Source: CBDAUN01 sp965214615 (GTDB lineage Bacteria; Pseudomonadota; Gammaproteobacteria; Arenicellales; JAJDZL01). Taken from it: 64,000 nt of DNA. The translations under genes and the position numbers were made by a program. The DNA lies in NCBI GenBank assembly GCA_965214615.1, contig OZ243952.1, forward strand, positions 434,001 to 498,000, read 5' to 3'. This document shows, piece by piece, positions 44,325 through 53,605 of this stretch. The notes under the pieces are model-generated. The model did no database searches, had not been told where the DNA came from, and saw only the letters and a program-made list of their open reading frames with translations. How positions within the stretch are numbered: position 1 is the stretch's first letter; each line of letters starts with the position of its first letter.

Positions 44325-45125
44325 ATGGAAAACACAGCCCTAAGGTCTGTCGAGCCCTTGCGGCCGACGCAAATCAGCGAACAGCAGTGGCAGGTGCGTG
44401 TGGATCTGGCCGCTTGCCATCGTCTTGCAGAGTTAAACGGATATAGCGACATTGTCTGGAACCATATTTCGGCCCGGGTGCCGCAGGAGCCGAACCGGTT
44501 TCTGATCAATCTTTTCGGACTTCGGTTCGATGAAGTTACAGCTTCGAATTTGGTGACATTGAACGAAAAAGGCGATGTCGTGGTTCCCGCAAAAATGTCC
44601 GATGGCACCATTGTCGACCCTGAAGACTCGAATATCACCGGATTCATCATTCACAGTGCGATCTACAACGCCCGCAGCGATATCAATTGCGTGATGCACT
44701 CGCACAGCCGCGCAGGTCTTGCGGTATCGGCCCTGGCCGAGGGCTTCGTGCCTACGGTCCAGGATGCGCTTCAATTCTACGGCCAGGTCTCCTATCACGA
44801 GTACGAGGGACTTTCGCTCGACCTTGACGAGCGCGAGCGTCTTGCGGCGAATCTGGGAGACAATCCGGTCATGATCATGCGCAATCACGGGCTGCTCACA
44901 ACCGGTTCGACCGTTGCCGAGGCGTATACGCGCATGCACTATCTGGAAAAGGCCTGTCAAGCGCAGATCGATGCCATGATGACCGGCAGGAAGCTGCATT
45001 TGCCGCCGGCGCAAGTTTGCGAGCATGCTGCCGAGCAATACAAGTCAAGCGGCAAGACCGGACGCTACGAATGGCCGGCGCTGCTGCGCAAGCTTGACCA
45101 GATCGACCCGTCATACAAGCAGTAG
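44325..45125 (+). CDS. Class II aldolase/adducin family protein
   Basis: The 266-residue protein has the class II aldolase pattern: ELNGYSDIVWNHISARVP near the start, the Zn-binding HSHSRAG (about residue 125) and the second His site in MIMRNHGLLTTGSTVAEAY. It may cleave a sugar phosphate or a hydroxy-acid, or act non-enzymatically as in adducin-like members. An AAGGTGA ribosome binding site precedes ATG 44325. It leads a three-gene rightward operon with a PhyH dioxygenase and a dimethylglycine-dehydrogenase-type gene. Confidence 0.87.
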   Translation: MENTALRSVEPLRPTQISEQQWQVRVDLAACHRLAELNGYSDIVWNHISARVPQEPNRFLINLFGLRFDEVTASNLVTLNEKGDVVVPAKMSDGTIVDPEDSNITGFIIHSAIYNARSDINCVMHSHSRAGLAVSALAEGFVPTVQDALQFYGQVSYHEYEGLSLDLDERERLAANLGDNPVMIMRNHGLLTTGSTVAEAYTRMHYLEKACQAQIDAMMTGRKLHLPPAQVCEHAAEQYKSSGKTGRYEWPALLRKLDQIDPSYKQ

Positions 45126-45156
45126 GCCTGCAAGTCGGCTGTCCGGCGAATCAGGC

Positions 45157-46041
45157 ATGCAGGCAATGCACCGCACCGCTTCAGCGCAGGGCTTGACCTC
45201 CGAGCAGCTCGATCGGTATTGGTCCGACGGCATCGTGCGGCCAATTACAGCTCTCGATGAGGAAGCCGCGCTGTCGCTTATCCCGAAGTTCGAGCGACTC
45301 AAGAATCGCATGGCAGGCTGGACCAACGCCAAGCAGGTGCTCAAGTCGTATCTGGTGGTTCCATGGGTTTCCCGGCTGGTGCGGCATCCATCCATTCTCG
45401 ACGCCGTCGAAAGCGTGCTCGGGCCTGACATCATGCTTTGGGGCGGTACATTTTTTGCCAAGCCGCCAGACAACAGCCTGCATGTCGGGTGGCATCAGGA
45501 CCTGACGTACTGGGGTCTGGAGCCGGCCGACTCGGTCCTGACGGTCTGGCTTGCGATTTCAAATGCCGACGAGGAAAACGGCGCAATGCAGGTGATCAGG
45601 GGCAGCCATAGGGCGGGCATTCGTTCGCACAGTCTCACCGGTGACGCAAGCAACATGCTGATGAGCAGGCAGAATGTCTCCCTGTCGCAGACCGATCTCG
45701 ACCATGTGGAAGTCGTCGAGCTTTTGCCCGGGCAGTTCTCCATGCACCATTCGCTGGCGCTTCACGGCTCCGGAGCGAATCGCTCGAACGGGCCTCGGGT
45801 GGGGCTTTCGCTCAATTACATTGCCACCGGCGCGGTGCAGCGCAAAAACGGCGGCCATGATTCGGCGATGCTGGTTCGCGGCATCGACAGGCATCGACAT
45901 TTTGAACACGAGCAGGAGCCCTCGGCGGAATTTGCACCGCAGTCCCTGGAGCAGTACAAGCGCGCGATTGCGATGCCGAGCGGCCTTGGCACCGCCGACG
46001 ACGGGACGGTTGACATGGTCCTATACGAAAACATTCATTAG
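45157..46041 (+). CDS. Phytanoyl-CoA dioxygenase (PhyH) family Fe(II)/2-oxoglutarate oxygenase
   Basis: This 294-residue protein has the PhyH pattern with iron ligands His113 and Asp115 in GWHQDLTYWG and the distal His in HSLALHGSGANRS, followed by the 2-oxoglutarate-binding Arg in NGPRVGLSLNY. LTVWLAISNADEENGAMQVIRGSHR is typical. Members hydroxylate fatty acyl-CoAs or small amines such as betaines and ectoine. Next to a demethylating flavoprotein, an amine-type substrate is likely. An alternative start lies at 45166. Confidence 0.87.
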   Translation: MQAMHRTASAQGLTSEQLDRYWSDGIVRPITALDEEAALSLIPKFERLKNRMAGWTNAKQVLKSYLVVPWVSRLVRHPSILDAVESVLGPDIMLWGGTFFAKPPDNSLHVGWHQDLTYWGLEPADSVLTVWLAISNADEENGAMQVIRGSHRAGIRSHSLTGDASNMLMSRQNVSLSQTDLDHVEVVELLPGQFSMHHSLALHGSGANRSNGPRVGLSLNYIATGAVQRKNGGHDSAMLVRGIDRHRHFEHEQEPSAEFAPQSLEQYKRAIAMPSGLGTADDGTVDMVLYENIH

Positions 46042-46055
46042 CAGGTGACAACACA

Positions 46056-48476
46056 ATGCGAGAGCACGCGAAAGTAGTGATCATAGGCGGAGGAGCCATG
46101 GGCGTCGGATTGGCCTATGCGCTTCCGCGGGAAGGATGGAACGATGTCGTATTGATTGAAAAGGGCGAATTGACATCGGGCTCAACCTGGCATGCGGCGG
46201 GACTGATTCCGAACTTTATCGGCAGCCTGAATATGGCAAAGGTGCATGATGTCGGTGTCAAGCTCTATGACCGGCTTGAAGCAGAAACCGGCCAGGCGAC
46301 GGGGTGGCATGGATGCGGGTCGTTGCGGCTGGCGGTGAATGACGACGAGATCGACTGGTTTCATCAGGTCAAGGGCATTCTTGACTACATCGGCGTGGAA
46401 AACCATCTCGTGGGTTTGTCGGAAATGCGCGAGCTCCACCCCGCGCTTGATTTCAAGGGCGTCAAGCTCGGATTCTACACGCCGAATGACGGGCACACCG
46501 ATCCGGCCAGTTCCACCAACGCCATGGCGGTCGGCGCCCGGGACAAGGGCGTAGAGATCGTTCGCCGAACGAGAGTGACTGCAGTTGATCGCACGCCTCA
46601 GGGCGAGTGGCGCGTGGAAACCGACAAGGGAGCGATTGTGTGCGAGCACGTTGTGAATGCGGCGGGAAGCTTCGCCGACCAGGTCGCCCAGATGAGCGGG
46701 TTCAGACTGCCGATCGTCAATATGGTTCATCAGTACCTGGTCACGGAAAATCTTAGCGAAATCGAAGTGCTGCCTGTCGAGCCGCCCGTGGTACGCGACC
46801 CTGTCGCGTCGTGCTACTACCGTCAGGAGCAGCAGGGCCTGGTGATCGGGCCTTATGAAACATCCAACGCAACGACCTGGGGCCTTGACGGCATCGACTG
46901 GGGATTCGACATGGAACTGCTTCCTGAAAATCTGGAGCCGCTGTCCGATTCTCTGTTTCATGCGGCGGCGCGAATCCCGGCGCTTGGCGAAGCAGGAATC
47001 AAGCGCATCGTGTGCGGCCCGATCACGCATACGCCGGACGGCGGGTTTCTGCTGGGTCCGGCGGCTGGATTGCGCAATTACTGGCTGTGCTGCGGCGCCT
47101 CGATCGGAATCACCCAGGGTCCGGGCGCCGGCAAATACCTGGCGCAGTGGATGGTGCACGGACAGACCGAGATCAATGTGCGCGAAATGGACCCGAGGCG
47201 CTACGGGGATTTTGCCAACATGCCCGGACAGTATCTGGTGGACAAGTCGGTCGACGAATACCAGCAGATGTACCAGGTACACTACCCTGGGGAATACCGC
47301 GAGGCGGGGCGTCCGGTCAAGACTACCCCGATTTATGAAACGCTGCGCGAGCGCGGCGCAGTGTTTGCCGAAACCTACGGATGGGAGCGCCCGAAGTGGT
47401 TTTCCCTGGATGGCATGAAGGAGGAGTACGGATTTCGGCGCACCAATGTATTCGAAGCCGTCGCAGCGGAATGCAAGATGGCCACTTCAGGCGTCGCTTT
47501 GGCCGACATGAGCGCTTTTGCCAAATACGAAGTCTCCGGCTACGACGCAGAGAGGTTTCTCAACCGCATCGGAGCCAACCACGTCCCGCGCAGATACGGG
47601 CAGATCGCCCTCACCCACGCGCTTACGGAACTTGGCGGCATAGAAAGCGAGTTCATAGTGACCCGGGTTGCGCATGCCCGCTTTTTTGTAACCTCGGCAA
47701 TCGTGGCGCAGCAGCACGATTATGACTGGATGATTCAGCATCGCGCGCCTGGCGAGGATGTGAACATCAAGGATGTCACCGACCGCACAGGCGTTTTGAG
47801 CATTGTTGGACCGAAATCGCGCGCTGTCCTTTCGAAGATCACCGATAACGACCTAAGCAACGATGCATTCCCCTGGCTAACCGCCAGGGAGATCAGGGCA
47901 GCGGGCATTGCGGTGCTCGCGCTTCGCGTGTCCTATGTGGGCGAGCTCGGCTGGGAACTCTACCATCCGATGGAATCGATGAGCGAACTGTGTGCGGCTT
48001 TGGAACAGGCTGGTGAGGAATACGGCATCGGCTGGTTCGGACTGTATGCGATGAACTCCATGAGGCTCGAAAAAGGCTACAAGGGCTGGGGCAGCGAGTT
48101 GACTACGGAAATCACGCCGGTCGAAGCCGGCATCGAGCGATTTGTGCGCTACGACAAGCCGTTTAACGGGCGCTTCAATGTGATTGAGCGCCGCAACGGC
48201 GAAATTGCAACATCTCTTGTGCTTGTATCGGTAGATGCCGATGATGCAGACTGTCTCGGCAACGAGCCCGCCCTGGACGGCGACCGGCCGATGGGGATTG
48301 TCTGCAGCGGCTCATACGGGCATAGGACGGGATTGAGCCTGGCCTATGTGTATGTCGAGCCGCAGTTCGCAGATCCGGGAAGCTCCTTCGATATTCCCAT
48401 TCTTGGAAAAAGGCGAAAGGCGACGGTTCTTGGAGAGCCGCCGTTCGATCCGCGGAACGAACGGATGCGCGCGTAG
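46056..48476 (+). CDS. Dimethylglycine/sarcosine dehydrogenase-type FAD + GcvT protein
   Basis: This 806-residue protein has the three-part layout of mitochondrial-type dimethylglycine and sarcosine dehydrogenases. The first part is an FAD/DAO domain (VVIIGGGAMGVGLAYAL; STWHAAGL with His46 at the site of covalent flavin attachment). An FAO_M linker follows (about residues 380-435; VKTTPIYETLRERGAVF). The C-terminal part is a GcvT-like folate-binding domain (AFAKYEVSGYDAERFLNRIGAN ... RVSYVGELGWELYHP). It oxidatively removes N-methyl groups and passes formaldehyde to tetrahydrofolate. It is complete and follows the PhyH gene by 14 bases. Confidence 0.9.
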   Translation: MREHAKVVIIGGGAMGVGLAYALPREGWNDVVLIEKGELTSGSTWHAAGLIPNFIGSLNMAKVHDVGVKLYDRLEAETGQATGWHGCGSLRLAVNDDEIDWFHQVKGILDYIGVENHLVGLSEMRELHPALDFKGVKLGFYTPNDGHTDPASSTNAMAVGARDKGVEIVRRTRVTAVDRTPQGEWRVETDKGAIVCEHVVNAAGSFADQVAQMSGFRLPIVNMVHQYLVTENLSEIEVLPVEPPVVRDPVASCYYRQEQQGLVIGPYETSNATTWGLDGIDWGFDMELLPENLEPLSDSLFHAAARIPALGEAGIKRIVCGPITHTPDGGFLLGPAAGLRNYWLCCGASIGITQGPGAGKYLAQWMVHGQTEINVREMDPRRYGDFANMPGQYLVDKSVDEYQQMYQVHYPGEYREAGRPVKTTPIYETLRERGAVFAETYGWERPKWFSLDGMKEEYGFRRTNVFEAVAAECKMATSGVALADMSAFAKYEVSGYDAERFLNRIGANHVPRRYGQIALTHALTELGGIESEFIVTRVAHARFFVTSAIVAQQHDYDWMIQHRAPGEDVNIKDVTDRTGVLSIVGPKSRAVLSKITDNDLSNDAFPWLTAREIRAAGIAVLALRVSYVGELGWELYHPMESMSELCAALEQAGEEYGIGWFGLYAMNSMRLEKGYKGWGSELTTEITPVEAGIERFVRYDKPFNGRFNVIERRNGEIATSLVLVSVDADDADCLGNEPALDGDRPMGIVCSGSYGHRTGLSLAYVYVEPQFADPGSSFDIPILGKRRKATVLGEPPFDPRNERMRA

Positions 48477-48502
48477 GCGCACCGGCTACGCCTGGGCCGG
48501 AT

Positions 48503-49177
48503 CTACACGACTTCGTCTGTGCGGTCCGAGGTTTCTCCGTAGCGCCGCAGCGCAGGCTCTTTCAAGCCTTCGTAGAGGGCGTCGATATTCTTGTCGATTT
48601 GCACTTTGGCCTGTTCGAACAGGCTGTTGCCGCGGGTGTCGCATTCGACCAGGAATGGTCCGAACCGCTTGACTTCAAGCACCCAGATCGCTTGTGCGAT
48701 TCCGAGTTCTTCGAGCCAGTAGGCGTCGACGGCGCGCTCGATCCCGCGCCCGAGCAGCGCGCCGGTGCCATAGCCTACGGTGGTCAGGTACACGGCTTCA
48801 GTTTCGGCGAAGTATTGCGAATAGTCGGATTGCGGCATTCCGCCCTTGCCGATCACGACCCGGCAATCGGTCAGTTCGAACCAGCGTTCCATCCATTTGG
48901 AGAATCTGAAACTGGCGGTAGCGGTGACAGCGCCTATCGAATAGCTTCCGTCGTCGTTCACCGAAGCGGCCGGAGAGCAATGAAAGTTGACGTTTGAAAC
49001 CGTTTTCAGATCGATTGGCGGACTCTCGCCCTGGTCGAGAATCTTTCGGTACGCGCCTTCGCGTCCGGTATAGATGATCCCGTCGATATAAACGACATTG
49101 CCGATTTCGAGCCTGCGCAGATCCTCGGCCCTTGCCGGCGTACTCAGGCTGATGACTGTTTCGTGCGCCTGGCTCAT
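48503..49177 (-). CDS. Class I fumarase/tartrate dehydratase beta subunit
   Basis: The 224-residue product matches the C-terminal (beta) domain of Fe-S hydro-lyases: LEIGNVVYIDGIIYTGREGAYRKIL, NFHCSPAASVNDDG, a Ser/Thr-rich strand and VIGKGGMP. Together with the alpha subunit upstream it hydrates fumarate to malate, or dehydrates a related acid. Its start overlaps the alpha subunit stop by four bases. Confidence 0.88.
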   Translation of the reverse strand: MSQAHETVISLSTPARAEDLRRLEIGNVVYIDGIIYTGREGAYRKILDQGESPPIDLKTVSNVNFHCSPAASVNDDGSYSIGAVTATASFRFSKWMERWFELTDCRVVIGKGGMPQSDYSQYFAETEAVYLTTVGYGTGALLGRGIERAVDAYWLEELGIAQAIWVLEVKRFGPFLVECDTRGNSLFEQAKVQIDKNIDALYEGLKEPALRRYGETSDRTDEVV

Positions 49178-50103
49178 TCGACCGATTCGCGTCTGTGATA
49201 TTCGGTGAACCAGTTCGGGTCGTTTCTCAGCTCGTAGGTATTGTCGTCGTAGATTCGTGCAACAGCGCGCCGCGACGACAGGCAGAAGCTGTGCACGCTG
49301 ACCGGCATCCCGCCGGTGTGGGTGTGCGCGACCTCAATGTGGCAGTCGACGACCATGGAGCTTCCGACAAACCCCATCGGTCCCATGCCGATGCGGTTGC
49401 CGAGATCCTTGAGTTCGTCTTCGAATTCAGCGATTTGCGGGTCAGGGTGTCTGTCGCCCACTACGCGTAGGCAGGCCGCCTGCTTGCCGAGCACCATGCA
49501 TGTGTCCTTGGATCCTCCGATCCCGACGCCTACAATCGCAGGCTGGCAGGCGAGTCCGCGGCGGCCGAACTGGATCATCGTATCGAGGAACATTTTCTTG
49601 ATTCCGTCGCGACCGTCTCCTGGAAACAGCATGCGGTAGTCGGTTCCGAAAAGCCCGCCCTTGTGCACTGTCGTAATATCCACCCAGCTGGCGTCGGGCT
49701 CGACCGAGTATTCGATTTCGGGCGAACGCGCGCCTACGTTGTTGTTGTGGTCTTCACGGGTGAGCGGATGTACGCGGTTCGGCCGCAGCGGAATGTTGCG
49801 GGTGGCGTCGGCCGTTGCCCGGCGCAAGGCGCGCTCGAGCGCGACGAAGCCGCCGCTTACGGCTGATTCGTTTCCGAACTTGACGTAGTATCTCGGCAGC
49901 CCGGTATCGGCGCACATCGGACGCTGGTCTTCGACTGCGGCATCCCAGTTGTCGATCATCGTGTCGAGCACAAAGCAGCTGAGCTGGTGGCGCTCGGTGC
50001 TTCGGATCTTGCGAATCCCGGAGCGGTAGTCGTCCGGAATGCGGATGGCCGCGTGACGGGTGATTTCAAAGGCGGCTTCGCGGATGGTGGTTTCGGAAAT
50101 CAT
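49174..50103 (-). CDS. Class I fumarase/tartrate dehydratase alpha subunit
   Basis: The 309-residue subunit carries the 4Fe-4S-binding Cys positions in MCADTGLP, GLACQPAIVGVGIGGSKD and SMVVDCHIEVAHTHTGGMP. Class I two-subunit fumarases and L-tartrate dehydratases share this layout. The location behind an sdhA-like gene favours fumarase. It begins 31 bases after the flavoprotein stop on the same strand. Confidence 0.88.
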   Translation of the reverse strand: MISETTIREAAFEITRHAAIRIPDDYRSGIRKIRSTERHQLSCFVLDTMIDNWDAAVEDQRPMCADTGLPRYYVKFGNESAVSGGFVALERALRRATADATRNIPLRPNRVHPLTREDHNNNVGARSPEIEYSVEPDASWVDITTVHKGGLFGTDYRMLFPGDGRDGIKKMFLDTMIQFGRRGLACQPAIVGVGIGGSKDTCMVLGKQAACLRVVGDRHPDPQIAEFEDELKDLGNRIGMGPMGFVGSSMVVDCHIEVAHTHTGGMPVSVHSFCLSSRRAVARIYDDNTYELRNDPNWFTEYHRRESVE

Positions 50104-50134
50104 TGCTTGTAGATATCGTGTAGCTGCATATCAG

Positions 50135-51868
50135 TCAGTGCGAATCCGGACGAAGGCGCGTGAACTCCACGGCTGCGGTTTCCGATTGCAGTGAACCATC
50201 TTGCATTGTAATACGAGTATAGCGCGAATCGGCGAGCGAACCGGTTTCGGGATGGTCAGTCAGGTAGTGTGCGCCTCGCGAATCGGTGCGCGCCTGGGCG
50301 GCAAGGACGATCGCCTGGCTGACCAGAAGCTGGTTCTGCAGATTCAGATGCTCGTTCCAACTCATGTTGAACGTTTTCGGATCGCGGTGCACCCCTGTTG
50401 CATCGAGCATGTCGATCAGGGTTTCAAGCTGTCCGGCCGCGACAGACAGGCTTTGCGCCGAGCGCAGAATGCCGGCGTGCTCCCACATGCATTCGTACAT
50501 CTGCTCTCTGATTTGGTTCAGGTCGCCGCGCTTAAGCCCAAATGGTTGAATGGCGCGACCGATCGAAGCACGAACCGATTGCGAATCGAAATCATCGACG
50601 TCGCTGCGATGATCGAATTCGGCGGCGATCGTATCGCCGGCTATGCCGCCGAAGACCGTTGCGTTGCCTACGCCGTTGCCGCCGAGACGGTTGGCACCGT
50701 GCACTCCGCCGGTGTCTTCTCCCGCTGCGAACAGGCCGCCGAAATCGGTATGGCAGTCCGGCTTGAACTCGATTCCTCCCATCACATAGTGCGCCGTCGG
50801 CGTGACTTCGACCAGTCCGGAGACCAGATCGAATCCGACATCGGCGCAGCGCTGCACCATGCCCTTGAACCGGGTCCGGACTTCGTCTGGCGGCAGGTGC
50901 CGCATGCTCAGGAACACTCCGCCGTTCGGGCCTGAATCGCCGCATCGCATCTGTTCGAGCATCGCACGGCTGACGATGTCCCGGGTCGCGCGTTCTCCGC
51001 GTTCGTCGTAGTTGTGCATGAATCGCCGCTCGCTGCCGTCAAGCAGGTGTCCTCCGGCGCCGCGAAGCCCCTCTTCGATAATGGTTCCGGTAATGCGCGT
51101 GCCCGGGCCCGCGAGTAGCCCGGTGGGATGAAATTGAACCATTTCCATATCCCTGAGGCTCAGGCCGAAGCGAAGCGCCATGCCCAGCCCGTCGCAGGAC
51201 TTGTCGCCGGACGGGGTGTGGAACTTGTACATCGTCGGCCCCGCGCCGGTGGCGATGACGACGGCTTTGGCTCGGATCAGGAAAAATTCGCCGGTGCGGA
51301 TGTTCAGAAACAATGCGCCGGCAACGGCATCTGCGCCAGGGTTCGGTATCAGATCGATGGCGCGGCATTCCTCCAGCAGCCGTATCGGCCGCGCCCGGAC
51401 CTGCTCCATGAGGCGATTCATGATCTCGATCCCGGTCAAATCGCCCTTGTGGACCGTGCGATCGAAGCTTTGTCCGGCAAATGCCTTTTGATGGATCGTG
51501 CCGTCGGGATTGCGGTCGAAAAAGCAGCCGTAGCGGTTTTCGAGTTCGGCGATGCGCTCAATTGCAGTGCTGACCAGAGTCCATGCCAGTTCCTGGTGGT
51601 TGATCCAGGCGCCGCCGCGGATTGTGTCTTGAAAATGGCGCTCGACGGAATCGCCTTGGGCCAGGGCGGCGTTGTATCCGCCTTGCACCATGCGGGTGCA
51701 TCCTGATTTGCCGATCAGGCCCTTGGATACGACGGTCACATGCAGATTCGGATTCCGGTCGCAGGCGTGCAGAGCGGCGATCAGTCCTGCGCCGCCTGAG
51801 CCGATGACGAGCACGTCGGTCTGTGCCTGGCGCATGCCTTGCATGATGCCGGATGTGTCGCTCGTCAT
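50135..51868 (-). CDS. sdhA: Succinate dehydrogenase/fumarate reductase-type flavoprotein subunit
   Basis: The 577-residue flavoprotein has an FAD-binding start (TDVLVIGSGGAGLIAALHA), QFHPTGLLAGPGTRITGTIIEEGLRGAGGHLL, and GGVHGANRLGGNGVGNATVFGG. The catalytic Arg/His region of the fumarate-reductase family is present. In canonical SdhA and FrdA the covalent FAD is bound by His in a segment like RSHTVAAQGG; here the aligned residues are GKSGCTRMVQGGYNAAL, so that His is replaced. The flavin is therefore probably not bound by the normal 8-alpha-histidyl bond. ATG 51868 overlaps the anchor gene stop. Confidence 0.88.
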   Translation of the reverse strand: MTSDTSGIMQGMRQAQTDVLVIGSGGAGLIAALHACDRNPNLHVTVVSKGLIGKSGCTRMVQGGYNAALAQGDSVERHFQDTIRGGAWINHQELAWTLVSTAIERIAELENRYGCFFDRNPDGTIHQKAFAGQSFDRTVHKGDLTGIEIMNRLMEQVRARPIRLLEECRAIDLIPNPGADAVAGALFLNIRTGEFFLIRAKAVVIATGAGPTMYKFHTPSGDKSCDGLGMALRFGLSLRDMEMVQFHPTGLLAGPGTRITGTIIEEGLRGAGGHLLDGSERRFMHNYDERGERATRDIVSRAMLEQMRCGDSGPNGGVFLSMRHLPPDEVRTRFKGMVQRCADVGFDLVSGLVEVTPTAHYVMGGIEFKPDCHTDFGGLFAAGEDTGGVHGANRLGGNGVGNATVFGGIAGDTIAAEFDHRSDVDDFDSQSVRASIGRAIQPFGLKRGDLNQIREQMYECMWEHAGILRSAQSLSVAAGQLETLIDMLDATGVHRDPKTFNMSWNEHLNLQNQLLVSQAIVLAAQARTDSRGAHYLTDHPETGSLADSRYTRITMQDGSLQSETAAVEFTRLRPDSH

Positions 51869-52197
51869 GAGTTTGTCAGAAAAAGCACTGCGCACAAAAC
51901 TGAAAAGCCGGCACTTGCCGAGATCCAAAGATTATGCTTCGGTCGGATTGAAAACCACTCGTAGGCGACAATGCGCAAGCCGCCTGCAAGATGAATCGCA
52001 GCCAGTGCGATGAGGACGGTTTCAAGGGATTTTGCCCCAGGCGTTGCCGACCACGAGAGGAACTCATCGACTGCCGCCGGGCGGTGCAGCAGCTGGGCGA
52101 GTACGAACAGATGCACCGGCAGAAACATCGCCAGGCAAAGGCCCGAAAACCTGTGCACCGCAAACGCGGCATAGCTTGGATGCCGTCGGACGGTCAC
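51865..52197 (-). CDS. sdhD: Succinate dehydrogenase-type membrane anchor subunit (second)
   Basis: A GTG at 52197 overlaps the upstream anchor gene stop (GTGA) and gives 110 residues with three hydrophobic segments. AVHRFSGLCLAMFLPVHLFVLAQLL has the Arg-x-Ser-Gly and the His of haem-binding SDH cytochrome b subunits. A longer frame on this strand reaches 52380 but would run through the other anchor gene and begins with non-membrane sequence. Confidence 0.8.
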   Translation of the reverse strand: MTVRRHPSYAAFAVHRFSGLCLAMFLPVHLFVLAQLLHRPAAVDEFLSWSATPGAKSLETVLIALAAIHLAGGLRIVAYEWFSIRPKHNLWISASAGFSVLCAVLFLTNS

Positions 52198-52535
52198 GAC
52201 AGTGCCACCAGGCTTGTCATTGCCCAGATCCCAAGCATTGCGGTGCCGATTGCATAGGCGCAGACAGTGATCGCACGAACCGTGTCCGGAATGAATCTGA
52301 TTTCTGCGATGACATTTCGGATGCCGATGCTGGCATGGGTGATCGCCGCGACAAACAGCACGCCGTACATCAGTTGCCAAAGTGGGCTGGCTTGCAGCCG
52401 GCCGGTGATTTCGGCAACGCTCAATCCGTCCTGGACGGCATAGATGATTGCCGCCAAATGCACGATCATGAGCACCGCGAGCACCGCACCGGAGACCCTT
52501 TGCAAGGCAAACCGATGTAATTCGGAAAAAGGCAT
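52194..52535 (-). CDS. sdhC: Succinate dehydrogenase-type membrane anchor subunit (first)
   Basis: The 113-residue protein starts MPFSELHRFALQRVSGAVLAVLMIVHLAAIIY, the SdhC-like quinone-site and haem-His pattern, and has two more membrane segments. It is the first gene of the leftward sdhC-D-A-fumarase block. No sdhB lies within the block; the candidate is at 56468-57181. Confidence 0.8.
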   Translation of the reverse strand: MPFSELHRFALQRVSGAVLAVLMIVHLAAIIYAVQDGLSVAEITGRLQASPLWQLMYGVLFVAAITHASIGIRNVIAEIRFIPDTVRAITVCAYAIGTAMLGIWAMTSLVALS

Positions 52536-52669
52536 ATTGCGTTTCGAGGGTCCGCTACGCGGCGACTTCTATGGTGAAATGCCTGGAAAGAATGCGAAAC
52601 ATGCCAATGGACGATCATCGGCAAGCACCGCTTCATTCAGACACGCGAACATCGGCAAGCAAACGAAGG

Positions 52670-53533
52670 CTAACCTATATTTCGCCCGAGTGCGGGCGCA
52701 CTGGCCGCCAGCTGTTCGGCGCGCTGTGCGTGCTGAACGCTTTCGAACTCCTTAGCGAGCCAGCGGCAGATGATGCACGCGACAGCGTGCGCGAAGCAAT
52801 TCACGGCGGCTTGCTCGGCTAGCAGATCGTTTCGGATTTCGATGGAAAAGTGCGGAATGCCGCGCGGTTCGGCATGAGTCGGAATGGTGTAGTCTGAATT
52901 GTCTCCGATTGGGAATACCTGATTGACGCCGACGTTCAGGTGCGGAAACCATTGCTCGGCCTGTGAGCGTACCATGTCGAAATAGGGCGAGGGATAGCGT
53001 GTCATCAGATCGATATGCCAGGGGCGCGGTTCGCTGTCGCGAAGTTGACGCGTAAAGCTGTGAATCGCCACCAGCGCAGACGGTTTCGACTCTGCGGCAT
53101 CCAGCTTTGCGCTGATTTGGCGATGGTAGGGCTGGTGGATGTGAGTCCAGCGGTAGTCTAGGTCCTGTTCGGTCAAGTCGCGATTGAATGGCACTTCGAT
53201 GCCGTCGCTGACCGGCGGTGCGAGCTGCGGCGACCGGCGCGGGCGATTGGGGTCGATGACGAGTCTTGAATATCGCTGTACGATCAGGGGTACGCCTGTC
53301 AGGCGCGCCACATTGCGGGCTACCTGCTCGGCACCGATGTCGTAGGCGGCGTGAGTCAGCATCTGTTCGCCTGTTGGCGCGCGGCTGCGCAAGGCTTCGG
53401 GAAGATGGCGTCCGGCGTGATCGCATACGAGAACAATTCCCGTTGCGTCATCGCCGCCGATCACCTCGAACGGAACGGGGTCGCGTTCGCAAAGCAAGAA
53501 ATCAGACTGTGTTGCGCTGTCGTCCATCCGCAT
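52670..53533 (-). CDS. N-formylglutamate amidohydrolase family protein
   Basis: The 287-residue product resembles the N-formylglutamate amidohydrolase family (HutG of the five-step histidine pathway): GIVLVCDHAGRHLPEALRS, THAAYDIGAEQVARNVA, RLVIDPNRP and VAIHSFTRQL, ending with FSIEIRNDLLAEQ. The His/Glu positions fit a zinc hydrolase. No hut genes are near, and many family members act on other N-acyl amides. It lies in the same direction as, and upstream of, the sdh block. Confidence 0.85.
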   Translation of the reverse strand: MRMDDSATQSDFLLCERDPVPFEVIGGDDATGIVLVCDHAGRHLPEALRSRAPTGEQMLTHAAYDIGAEQVARNVARLTGVPLIVQRYSRLVIDPNRPRRSPQLAPPVSDGIEVPFNRDLTEQDLDYRWTHIHQPYHRQISAKLDAAESKPSALVAIHSFTRQLRDSEPRPWHIDLMTRYPSPYFDMVRSQAEQWFPHLNVGVNQVFPIGDNSDYTIPTHAEPRGIPHFSIEIRNDLLAEQAAVNCFAHAVACIICRWLAKEFESVQHAQRAEQLAASAPALGRNIG

Positions 53534-53605
53534 TATTGTAATGACTGATGCAAGTTCGCATGTCGTGAATTCTAAAATCCTGAAGTATTGCCCGCATTTC
53601 AGCGT

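Noticed and set aside
46182..47282. Leftward open frame of 366 codons antisense to the dimethylglycine dehydrogenase-type gene
   Set aside because: Shadow of a well-supported gene; no start signal and no recognisable domain.
51865..52380. Long version (171 codons) of the second SDH anchor gene
   Set aside because: The first 61 codons run through the upstream anchor gene in another frame and encode no membrane segment. The GTG at 52197 overlaps the upstream stop and starts right before the first membrane segment.
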